From: Thermoflexales bacterium
GTDB lineage: Bacteria; Chloroflexota; Anaerolineae; B4-G1; SLSP01
Assembly: GCA_007130345.1 (NCBI GenBank)
Contig: SLSP01000040.1
Coordinates: forward strand, 1-5,569
Length of the DNA stretch: 5,569 bases
Direction: 5' to 3'
A program made the position numbers and the translations under genes. The notes beneath the pieces are model-generated. The model was not told the DNA's origin and made no database searches. It saw nothing but the letters and a program-made list of their open reading frames with translations. Below, piece after piece: positions 1 through 5,569 of the stretch (positions within the stretch are counted from its first letter, which is position 1; the number at the start of each line of letters is the position of its first letter).

Positions 1-9
1 CCAGGGGGG

Positions 10-37
10 TTGACATACTCGCATAAACTTTTACAAT
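10..37 (+). promoter_or_regulatory. Sigma70-type promoter of the transporter operon
   Basis: A perfect -35 hexamer TTGACA (10-15) is followed after 16 bases by TACAAT (32-37), which matches the TATAAT consensus at five of six positions. Transcription would start near 43-46. It lies on the coding strand upstream of the first gene, with no other gene between, so it is the likely promoter for the whole four-gene operon. The start point is inferred from spacing only. Confidence 0.8.
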
Positions 38-44
38 GAAACCA

Positions 45-62
45 GAACAGGCGGGCCTGTTT
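45..62 (+). promoter_or_regulatory. Inverted repeat at the transcription start, candidate operator
   Basis: AACAGGC (46-52) and GCCTGTT (55-61) are exact reverse complements separated by two bases. The 16-bp near-palindrome starts 8 bases after the -10 box and so would cover the transcription start, a common place for a repressor site. In RNA the same bases can fold as a small hairpin that competes with a second one, GCCTG (55-59) with CAGGC (64-68). No regulator gene is present in the window, so the binding factor is unknown and the operator call is an inference. Confidence 0.4.
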
Positions 63-86
63 CCAGGCTGTCGTTCTATCGAATGT

Positions 87-112
87 GGGGCACAAGTGTA
101 CGCTTGTGTCCC
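87..112 (+). promoter_or_regulatory. Leader hairpin in the 5' UTR
   Basis: Bases 87-96 (GGGGCACAAG) can pair with 103-112 (CTTGTGTCCC), giving a 10-bp stem with one G-U pair and a 6-nt loop (97-102). It lies in the untranslated leader, about 95 bases before the first gene's start. As DNA, CACAAG and CTTGTG flank a central GTAC, so it could instead be a protein-binding palindrome. No T-run follows, so it is not a standard terminator, and I recognise no known riboswitch class here. Confidence 0.4.
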
Positions 113-194
113 GGTGTGCTTTGGAAGAGAAAGGAGGCGATTTCGGAACATTACGGTATGAGGTGGTACTTTAATCCCCAACAATTTAACCTAT

Positions 195-201
195 GGAGGA
201 G
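195..201 (+). promoter_or_regulatory. Ribosome binding site that fixes the GTG start of the first gene
   Basis: GGAGGAG (195-201) stands 4 bases before GTG at 206. This decides the start: the frame is open upstream to an ATG at 83, but that ATG has no Shine-Dalgarno site and would put a non-hydrophobic 41-residue extension ahead of a textbook lipoprotein signal. Another purine-rich stretch, AAGGAGG at 131-137, is about 20 bases from the nearest in-frame ATG (158), which is too far. Confidence 0.85.
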
Positions 202-205
202 AATC

Positions 206-1339
206 GTGTTTAAGAAAATGCTGTTAGTTTTGCTGGTATTAGCCACGACTTTGGGCGTGGTCGGTTGTCAAGGCGATGGCGGCGACACCGCGACGGGCGA
301 ATGGAAGATCGGTATCATGTCCAGTACCGTGACCCAGAACGAGGAAGAGTTCCGCATGGCGGAAGAGATGGTGCGCCGTTACGGCTCAGATCGCATCTTG
401 CACACCACGTACCCCGACCGCTTTATGCAGGAGCAGGAGACCACCATCACCAATATGCTGGAAATGGCCTCGGACCCTGACGTGAAGGCCATCGTTATGG
501 TGCAGGCCGTCCCCGGCGCGGTGGCGGCGGTGGATAGGGTGCGGGAAATCCGCCCCGATATGTTCTTCGTGTTGGGCGCGCCCCAGGAAGACCCGGACAT
601 CATCGCGCAGAAGGGCGATTTGGTTCTGAATACCGATGACCTGGGTCGCGGCGCGCAGATCGCCGATCACGCATACGCTATGGGCGCGGAGGTGCTGGTT
701 CACTACTCCTTCCCCCGCCATATGTCCATCGAACTGCTGGCGCAACGCCGCGCTTTGATGAAGGATCGCGCTGAGGAATTGGGCCTCCGGTTTGTGGATG
801 AGGACGCCCCCGATCCCACCGGTGACGCCGGTGTGCCCGGCACGCAGCAGTTCATCATGGAAGACGTGCCGCGCAAGATCGCCGAGTACGGCCCCCAGAC
901 GGCTGTCTTCGGCACCAACTGCGCGATGATGGAACCCCTGATCCGCCAGTCCATCGAGTACGGTGGCATCTTCCCCGTGCAGTGTTGCCCCTCCCCTTAC
1001 CACGCGCTACCCGCCGCCCTCGGCATCGAAGTGCCCGAAGAGCATCGGGGCGATGTGGAGTGGATGTTGCAGGCCATCGATGATCACGTTTGCGACGCCG
1101 GCGCCGAAGGCCGCGTGGCGACCTGGCCCGTGCCCGTGAACATGATGTTCATTGAGGCCGGGGTGGAATACGCCATCGCCTGGATCAACGGCGAGACCGA
1201 CGGGCGCGTGGACAAGGCCCGGCTGCAAGCGATTATGGAGAACATCGCCGGCGGTGCCGTCACGCTCACCGAGTATACCGGAACCGACAACTACTTTCTA
1301 TACCTCTCTGACCACATCATCTTCGGTCTCGACTTCTAG
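206..1339 (+). CDS. DUF3798-type lipoprotein substrate-binding protein of an ABC importer
   Basis: This is the extracellular solute receptor of the transporter encoded by the next three genes. The 377-residue product begins at GTG 206, chosen from the Shine-Dalgarno site directly upstream. Residues 1-20 form a lipoprotein signal (Lys-Lys, then a Leu/Val-rich core) ending in the lipobox VVGC, with Cys21 as lipidation site. A Gly/Asp/Thr-rich linker (22-31) leads to an alpha/beta domain beginning KIGIM (34-38), consistent with a periplasmic-binding type I fold. Motifs I recall from DUF3798 (PF12683) are TQNEEEF (43-49), YSFPRHMS (167-174), DPTGDAGVPGTQQF (203-216), FGTNCAMMEPL (235-245), QCCPSPYH (259-266) and ATWPVPVNM (305-313). 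The mature part has four more cysteines: 239, 260, 261 and 296. The gene is first in the operon and separated from the ATPase gene by a hairpin, as expected for a receptor made in excess. The family's ligand is not known to me; it is distinct from, but architecturally like, BMP-type nucleoside receptors. Confidence 0.9.
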   Translation: MFKKMLLVLLVLATTLGVVGCQGDGGDTATGEWKIGIMSSTVTQNEEEFRMAEEMVRRYGSDRILHTTYPDRFMQEQETTITNMLEMASDPDVKAIVMVQAVPGAVAAVDRVREIRPDMFFVLGAPQEDPDIIAQKGDLVLNTDDLGRGAQIADHAYAMGAEVLVHYSFPRHMSIELLAQRRALMKDRAEELGLRFVDEDAPDPTGDAGVPGTQQFIMEDVPRKIAEYGPQTAVFGTNCAMMEPLIRQSIEYGGIFPVQCCPSPYHALPAALGIEVPEEHRGDVEWMLQAIDDHVCDAGAEGRVATWPVPVNMMFIEAGVEYAIAWINGETDGRVDKARLQAIMENIAGGAVTLTEYTGTDNYFLYLSDHIIFGLDF

Positions 1340-1398
1340 CCCATCTGAAGCTGAAGAAGGAACGGTCTTGCAGGTTGGCTGTTTCAATTAGCAGAACA

Positions 1399-1428
1399 GA
1401 CAAGGTTGCCCTGACGGGCAACCTTGTC
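1399..1428 (+). terminator. Perfect 13-bp hairpin between gene 1 and gene 2 (partial terminator or mRNA-stabilising element)
   Basis: GACAAGGTTGCCC (1399-1411) and GGGCAACCTTGTC (1416-1428) are exact reverse complements around a 4-nt loop, TGAC. The stem sits 59 bases after the receptor stop codon and ends 30 bases before the ATPase start codon. It is followed by CTTGCAGG rather than a T-run, so a complete rho-independent stop is unlikely. In operons for binding-protein transporters such hairpins usually protect the 3' end of the receptor mRNA or lower downstream expression; that role here is inferred from position. The rest of the 119-bp gap holds only the ATPase ribosome binding site. Confidence 0.7.
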
Positions 1429-1458
1429 CTTGCAGGGGAGTTTAAGGAGGGACTATAG

Positions 1459-3042
1459 ATGGCAGAGTATTTGTTGAATATGACGGGTATCAGCAAAAGC
1501 TATTATGGGACGCAGGTGCTTAAAGATATCCACCTGGCCGTGGAACCGGGCGAAATCCACGCGATTGTGGGGGAAAATGGCGCGGGCAAGTCCACGCTGA
1601 TGAACATTCTCTTTGGGATGTCGGTTATCCACGAGACCGGCGGGTTCGACGGGCAGATCGTTTTCGATGGGCAGCCGGCGGACATCCTCTCGCCTTACGC
1701 GGCGATGCAGTTGGGGATTGGGATGGTGCATCAGGAATTTATGCTGCTGCCCAACTACACCATCACCGAAAACATCAAGCTCAACCGCGAAATCCTCAAG
1801 GAGAACCCCGTGAGCCGCGTGTTCGGCGAGCGGTTGAAGTCCCTGGATATGCAGGTGATGCGCGCCGACGCCCGCCGCGCGCTGGACAGCCTGGACATCG
1901 GCATCGAGGAGTTCGCGCAGGTGGCGGGCTTGCCGGTGGGCTATATGCAGTTTACCGAGATCGCCCGCGAAATCGACAAGACCAACATCAAGCTGATCGT
2001 CTTCGACGAGCCGACAGCGGTGCTGGCCGAGAGCGAAGCCGCGCATCTGTTGCGGGCGATGGAGACGATCGCGGCGCAGGGGATTGCCATTCTGTTCATC
2101 ACCCACCGGCTGGATGAGGTGATGGAGGTGGCGGACAACATCACGGTGCTGCGCGATGGCAAGCTGGTGGCGACCAAGCCCAAGTCCGAGACCAGCGTGT
2201 ACGAGTTGGCGGAACTGATGATCGGGCGCAAGATCGAGAAGCTGGTGCATCGCGTCCAACCGCCGGGCGATGGCGCGGTAGCCCTCGATATCCGTGACCT
2301 GGTTGTCGAGATGCCCGGCGAGGAGGTCAAGGGCCTGAGTTTGGAAGTGCGCCAGGGCGAAATCCTCGGCATCGGCGGGCTGGCCGGGCAGGGCAAGATC
2401 GGCATCGCCAACGGCATTATGGGGCTATACCCCTCACGCGGCCAGGTGCAGGTCAACGGCCAACCTTTGCCGCTCAACAACACGCCCGAATCTATCCGGC
2501 GGCGGCTGGCCTTTGTGTCGGAGGATCGCCGGGGGGTGGGCCTGCTCCTGGATTCGTCCATCGAGCTGAACATCGCCGTCACCGCGATGCAGAATCAGGA
2601 GCGCTTTATCCGCCGCTTCTGGTTCTTGACGCAGATAGATAGCGCGGGAATGCGGCAGCACGCGCACAAGATGATCCGCGACCTGGACATCCGCTGCACC
2701 GGGCCGACGCAGGAGGTCAAGCGCCTCAGCGGTGGCAATCAGCAGAAGGTGTGCATCGCCCGCGCATTGGCCCTGGAACCTGACATTCTCTTTGTCTCCG
2801 AACCGACGCGCGGCATCGACGTGGGGGCCAAGCGTCTGGTGCTGGAGACCTTGATCGAGTTGAACACGGCGTTGGGGAAGACCATCGTGATGACCTCCAG
2901 CGAGTTGGCCGAGTTGCGCAGCGTGTGCGACCGCATCGCCATCATCTCTGGGGGGCAGGTGGCCGGGATTCTGCGGCCCGACGATTCCGATGTGAATTTC
3001 GGGCTATTGATGGCCGGGCAAAGCGCGCGAGAAGGAGCTTAA
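1459..3042 (+). CDS. Double-domain ABC importer ATPase (RbsA/NupA-like)
   Basis: This cytoplasmic ATPase powers the importer. The 527-residue protein has two fused ABC domains, the usual size and plan of CUT2 sugar and nucleoside-type importers. ATG 1459 is preceded by AAGGAGG (1444-1450). Domain 1 has Walker A GENGAGKST (38-46), a divergent signature LPVGYMQ (158-164), Walker B ending FDEPT (182-186) with Asp183 and Glu184, and the switch His216. Domain 2 has a degenerate Walker A, GLAGQGKIG (307-315), keeping Lys313 but with Ile314 in place of Ser/Thr; a canonical signature LSGGNQQ (423-429); and FVSEPTRGID (445-454), where Ser447 stands in for the Walker B Asp while Glu448 remains. Ser480-Ser481-Glu482 occupies the usual switch-His place. 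A degenerate second P-loop and missing second switch His are common in this class; the Walker B Ser is less usual and may be typical of the DUF3798-linked subfamily. One composite site, using domain 1 Walker motifs with the domain 2 signature, looks fully competent. The next gene starts 3 bases after the stop. Confidence 0.95.
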   Translation: MAEYLLNMTGISKSYYGTQVLKDIHLAVEPGEIHAIVGENGAGKSTLMNILFGMSVIHETGGFDGQIVFDGQPADILSPYAAMQLGIGMVHQEFMLLPNYTITENIKLNREILKENPVSRVFGERLKSLDMQVMRADARRALDSLDIGIEEFAQVAGLPVGYMQFTEIAREIDKTNIKLIVFDEPTAVLAESEAAHLLRAMETIAAQGIAILFITHRLDEVMEVADNITVLRDGKLVATKPKSETSVYELAELMIGRKIEKLVHRVQPPGDGAVALDIRDLVVEMPGEEVKGLSLEVRQGEILGIGGLAGQGKIGIANGIMGLYPSRGQVQVNGQPLPLNNTPESIRRRLAFVSEDRRGVGLLLDSSIELNIAVTAMQNQERFIRRFWFLTQIDSAGMRQHAHKMIRDLDIRCTGPTQEVKRLSGGNQQKVCIARALALEPDILFVSEPTRGIDVGAKRLVLETLIELNTALGKTIVMTSSELAELRSVCDRIAIISGGQVAGILRPDDSDVNFGLLMAGQSAREGA

Positions 3043-3045
3043 ACT

Positions 3046-4092
3046 ATGAACGACGTTATCAAGGGGTTTGTGCGCAATTTTGGCATTCCGCGCCTCATCA
3101 TCCTGGGATTTTTCCTGTTCTTATGCGTTACCGCCATAGTCTTGGGGATGGATTTTGCAGAGCTGATGTCCTCCAGTTTGGTGCGGATCGGGATGAACGG
3201 CGTGTTGGTGCTGGCGATGGTGCCGGCAATTGTGAGCGGGATCGGGCCGAACTTCGGCGTCTCGCTCGGCATCCTCTGCGGCCTGGTGGGCGGCCTGGTC
3301 GCCATCGAGTTGCGGCTGGATGGCTTCGTCAACTTCTTCGCCGCGATTCTCTTCTCCATGCCGCTGGCCGTCATGGTGGGATATGGCTATGGCTGGCTGC
3401 TGAACCGCGTCAAGGGGTCGGAGATGATGCTGGCGACTTTTGTGGGCTTCTCGGCGGTTTCGGTGATGAAGATCGCGTGGCTGGTGCTGCCCTTCAAAAG
3501 CCCGGAGATGGTTTGGCCCATCGGGCGCGGCGTGCGCGTCACTATCGCGTTAGCCAATCGCGGGGTCACGCAACTGCTCAATCGCTATCTGGCCTTCTCC
3601 ATTGGCGATCTGGTGATCCCCACCGGCCTGCTGCTCTTCTTCCTGTTCTGCTGCCTCCTGATGTGGCTCTTTATGCGCTCCAAACACGGGATTGCGATGT
3701 ACACGGCCGGCGATAACCCGCGCTTCGCGGAGGCCGCCGGGATCAACGTGGACCAGTATCGCATCCTGGGCACGGTCATCTCCACGATGCTCGGCGCGGT
3801 GGGGATTCTGGTCTACGCGCAGAGCTTCGGCTTCTTGCAGCTTTACGAAGGGCCGATGTTTATGCCCTTCGTGGCGGTGGCGGCTATCCTGATCGGCGGG
3901 GCCTCCATCAAAAAGGCCAACATCGCCCACGTCATCATCGGCACCTTCCTCTTCCAGGGTATCCTGGTCGTGGCGATGCCGGTCGCCAACGCCTTCACCA
4001 CCGATATGGCGAGTATGGCCGAGATTTCGCGCATCATCATCCAGAATGGCATCATCCTCTACGCGCTGACCCAAACAGGAGGCGAGGCATGA
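3046..4092 (+). CDS. ABC importer permease, BPD_transp_2 family (first subunit)
   Basis: This inner-membrane subunit probably forms half of the solute channel. The 348-residue protein has about nine or ten hydrophobic segments, including residues 16-36, 45-67, 70-88 and 94-118, and a long one near 185-210. It shows the family pattern PAIVSGIGPNFGVSLG (60-75), the cytoplasmic coupling loop AGDNPRFAEAAGI (221-233) that should dock on the ATPase, and AAILIGGAS (279-287). Its size is normal for the CUT2/BMP permease family (PF02653). AAGGAG at 3032-3037, inside the end of the ATPase gene, serves ATG 3046; the ATPase TAA ends at 3042, so translation is probably coupled. It is a diverged paralogue of the following gene, sharing all three motifs in the same order, which suggests a heterodimer. 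Substrate specificity cannot be read from the sequence. Confidence 0.93.
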   Translation: MNDVIKGFVRNFGIPRLIILGFFLFLCVTAIVLGMDFAELMSSSLVRIGMNGVLVLAMVPAIVSGIGPNFGVSLGILCGLVGGLVAIELRLDGFVNFFAAILFSMPLAVMVGYGYGWLLNRVKGSEMMLATFVGFSAVSVMKIAWLVLPFKSPEMVWPIGRGVRVTIALANRGVTQLLNRYLAFSIGDLVIPTGLLLFFLFCCLLMWLFMRSKHGIAMYTAGDNPRFAEAAGINVDQYRILGTVISTMLGAVGILVYAQSFGFLQLYEGPMFMPFVAVAAILIGGASIKKANIAHVIIGTFLFQGILVVAMPVANAFTTDMASMAEISRIIIQNGIILYALTQTGGEA

Positions 4093-5405
4093 CCCCCGAA
4101 ACCATCTTAACCCGCGCGCGGCAGTTTGACTTCAAACAGGCTGCCGTGAGCTTTCTGACCAAGAACATGGTCACGATTATGTTCGTCATTTTGAGCGTGG
4201 CGGGCTTGCAGATCTCCGGGATGAACGCGCTGCTCTACCTCAGCGACATCATCGCGCGCATCTCGCGCAACTCGTTCCTGGTGCTCTCCCTGGTCATCCC
4301 GGTGATCGCCGGGATGGGGCTGAACTTCTCCATCGTCCTGGGGGCGATGGCGGCCCAGGCCGTCATCATCTTCGTGACGCACTGGGGCGTGACCGGCTTC
4401 GCCGGCATTCTGCTGTGCATGGCGTTGGTGACGCCGCTGGCGATGCTGCTCGGTTCGCTGACCGGGCAACTCTTCAATCGCACCAAAGGCCAGGAGATGA
4501 TCACGGGCCTGATTCTGGGCTTCTTCGCCGCCGGATGGTATCAGTTCATCTTCCTGCAACTGGTGGGCGGCCTGATCCCGATGGATAATCGCGTGTTGGT
4601 ACTCAGTTCCGGCGTCGGGATTCGCACCACCGTTGACCTGACCGGCGGGCTGAAGTACGGGCTGGACGGCCTGTTGTCGCTGCGCTTCCCGCTCGTGTTG
4701 ATCATTTTTGGGACGTGCGGCCTGCTGTATCAGGCATACCGGTATTTCCGGCCACACCTGCGTGTCACGCTCGCGCGGCTGATTCCGGGCGGCCTCGTTG
4801 CGGTGGGCGCGATTGTCTGGGGCGTGTCTCTGTGGATGAGCAACTCCCTGATCAGAAACATCCGGGTGCCCTTCGCTACCTGGCTGGCGATCCTCGGCCT
4901 GTGCGCCTTCATCGCCTTTCTCTCCAAGACCAAGCTCGGACAAGACCTGCGCTCGGTGGGGCAGGATCGCCATGTGGCCCAGGTCTCCGGGATTCCGGTG
5001 GATCGGGTGCGCGTCACGGCTATCGTCCTCTCGACGGTGCTGGCGGCGTGGGGCCACATCATCTTCTTGCAGAACATGGGCGCGTTCAGCACCTACGGCA
5101 GCTATGAGCAGGTGGGCCTGTACTCCATCGCCGCGATTCTCATCGGCGGTGCGACGGTGACGAAGGCCACCATCGGGCAGGCGTTGCTCGGCGTGTTCCT
5201 CTTCCACACCCTGTTCATCGTCGCCCCGGCAGCCGGGCGCGAGATCTTCGGCGACGCGCAGATCGGCGAATACTTCCGCGTCTTCGTGGCGTATGGCGTC
5301 ATCGGCTTGACGTTGGCGATGCACGCCTGGAAGCTGTTGCTGCAACGGCAGCAGCAGCGCCGCGCAGAAGAACGAGCCGCGCTGGCCCGGCCCCGCTCGG
5401 CCTAG
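4089..5405 (+). CDS. ABC importer permease, BPD_transp_2 family (second, larger subunit)
   Basis: This is the second inner-membrane subunit, expected to pair with the preceding permease. Its ATG overlaps the previous stop in an ATGA junction (4089-4092), and AGGAGG at 4077-4082 supplies the ribosome site, so the two are translationally coupled. The 438-residue protein repeats the paralogue's landmarks: PVIAGMGLNFSIVLGA (71-86), the coupling loop VGQDRHVAQVSGI (290-302) and AAILIGGAT (348-356). It is 90 residues longer. Much of the excess lies between about 199 and 260, where a basic stretch (RYFRPHLRVTLAR, 218-230) and an added hydrophobic segment (about 231-251) precede the usual segment before the coupling loop; there is also a longer N-terminus of about 10 residues and a Gln/Arg-rich tail after the last membrane segment. 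It is probably a complete gene: the stop is TAG at 5403-5405 and no frame damage is seen. Substrate unknown. Confidence 0.92.
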   Translation: MTPETILTRARQFDFKQAAVSFLTKNMVTIMFVILSVAGLQISGMNALLYLSDIIARISRNSFLVLSLVIPVIAGMGLNFSIVLGAMAAQAVIIFVTHWGVTGFAGILLCMALVTPLAMLLGSLTGQLFNRTKGQEMITGLILGFFAAGWYQFIFLQLVGGLIPMDNRVLVLSSGVGIRTTVDLTGGLKYGLDGLLSLRFPLVLIIFGTCGLLYQAYRYFRPHLRVTLARLIPGGLVAVGAIVWGVSLWMSNSLIRNIRVPFATWLAILGLCAFIAFLSKTKLGQDLRSVGQDRHVAQVSGIPVDRVRVTAIVLSTVLAAWGHIIFLQNMGAFSTYGSYEQVGLYSIAAILIGGATVTKATIGQALLGVFLFHTLFIVAPAAGREIFGDAQIGEYFRVFVAYGVIGLTLAMHAWKLLLQRQQQRRAEERAALARPRSA

Positions 5406-5481
5406 TGCAGCACAGCGGAAGTCTCGGTTAGCCCTGTCGTCAGATCCGCGCCTATACGCTGGGTCCCCTGAACAAAGTCCA

Positions 5482-5496
5482 AAAAATCCGATTTTT
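5482..5496 (+). terminator. A/T-rich hairpin, possible weak terminator of the operon
   Basis: AAAAATC (5482-5488) and GATTTTT (5490-5496) are reverse complements around a single C, allowing a 6-bp stem with a CCG loop ending in five T residues. Its mirror form would also supply a T-run to transcripts arriving from the right. It is 77 bases after the operon stop. The stem lacks the GC pairs of a strong intrinsic terminator, so the role is tentative and it may simply be part of the local repeat. Confidence 0.3.
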
Positions 5497-5527
5497 CGCA
5501 ATACCGCAAAAGTCACCCTGTTTGGGA

Positions 5528-5553
5528 CACGGATGAACACAGATTTCACGGAT
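5528..5553. repeat. Degenerate CACGGAT/CACAGAT short repeat
   Basis: Three near-identical heptamers occur in a row: CACGGAT at 5528, CACAGAT at 5538 and CACGGAT at 5547, with steps of 10 and 9 bases. From memory, strings of this form (read on the other strand as ATCCGTG-type words) are scattered between genes in many bacterial genomes, including Chloroflexota and Bacteroidota. The array may continue beyond the window. Function unknown. Confidence 0.55.
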
Positions 5554-5569
5554 AAAACCAAAAAAATCC

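Larger units (their letters stand above)
5406..5569. other. Intergenic region after the operon, no gene seen
   Basis: These 164 bases carry no reading frame with a plausible ribosome site; the only long frame crossing them is the reverse-strand shadow of the second permease. The first 70 bases are GC-balanced and featureless. The last 90 are A/T-richer and contain an A/T hairpin, short degenerate repeats and two copies of a CC-A(n)-TCC string. No GC-rich hairpin with a T-run follows the operon directly. Confidence 0.6.

Noticed and set aside
83..205. Possible 41-residue N-terminal extension of the binding protein from ATG 83
   Set aside because: There is no ribosome site before 83, the extension overlaps the leader hairpin, and it would bury a perfect lipoprotein signal that starts at GTG 206 behind a good Shine-Dalgarno site.
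1367..1436. Eight-base direct repeat CTTGCAGG (1367-1374 and 1429-1436) around the intergenic hairpin, as a possible insertion scar
   Set aside because: It is short, the intervening 54 bases show no mobile-element ends, and the hairpin arms are not adjacent to the repeats on the left side.
1430..1459. Promoter-like TTGCAG ... TATAGA just before the ATPase start
   Set aside because: The -35 match is only three of six, the spacer is 18, and the -10 overlaps the start codon, so a transcript from it would lack the strong AAGGAGG site.
1453..2259. Reverse-strand open frame opposite the first ATPase domain (268 codons)
   Set aside because: It lies exactly opposite well-conserved ATPase motifs, its composition is that of a GC-rich shadow, and it lacks a convincing ribosome site.
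2925..3716. Forward frame of 263 codons overlapping the ATPase end and first permease
   Set aside because: The product is Arg/Gly/Ala-rich with no domain, while the overlapping frame encodes a clear permease with its own ribosome site.
4107..5561. Long reverse-strand open frame (484 codons)
   Set aside because: Its product is rich in His, Arg, Gln, Asp and Glu with no recognisable fold, as expected from the mirror of a hydrophobic, GC-rich permease gene, and no promoter or start context supports it.

Overview
The window holds one complete, uniformly forward-oriented ABC transporter operon, with its promoter at the left edge and the start of a repeat-bearing intergenic region at the right edge. 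The order is: a sigma70-type promoter (10-37); a structured leader of about 160 nt; a lipoprotein substrate-binding protein of the DUF3798 type (206-1339); a 119-bp gap carrying a perfect 13-bp hairpin; a double ABC-domain ATPase (1459-3042); and two different inner-membrane permeases of the BPD_transp_2 fold (3046-4092 and 4089-5405). The last three genes are packed tightly, with a 3-nt gap and then a 4-nt ATGA overlap. After 5405 there are 164 bases with no convincing gene, an A/T hairpin and short degenerate repeats.

The genes make a self-contained uptake system. The lipid-anchored binding protein captures a solute outside the membrane, the two permeases form a heterodimeric channel, and the fused two-domain ATPase drives transport. 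The layout (lipoprotein, double ATPase, permease, permease) matches the BMP/Nup nucleoside-type and CUT2 sugar-type importers. The binding protein, however, belongs to a family whose ligand I do not know. No catabolic enzyme lies in the window to hint at the substrate, so 'sugar transporter' would be only a family-level label.

The DNA is GC-rich in the coding parts. The genes use strong Shine-Dalgarno sites, and the binding protein has a bacterial lipobox. DUF3798 cassettes are known to me from Firmicutes and Chloroflexota; GC-rich coding, codon choice and the downstream CACGGAT-type repeats make a Chloroflexota bacterium (for example Anaerolineae or a relative) the best guess, at low to moderate confidence. 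No mobile element, CRISPR array, rRNA or tRNA is seen.

The points most worth checking are the unknown substrate, the altered ATPase motifs (Ser in place of the Walker B Asp in the second domain and an unusual signature in the first), conserved-looking cysteines in the binding protein, an inverted repeat at the predicted transcription start, the U-tract-less hairpin after the first gene, and the repeats at the right edge.
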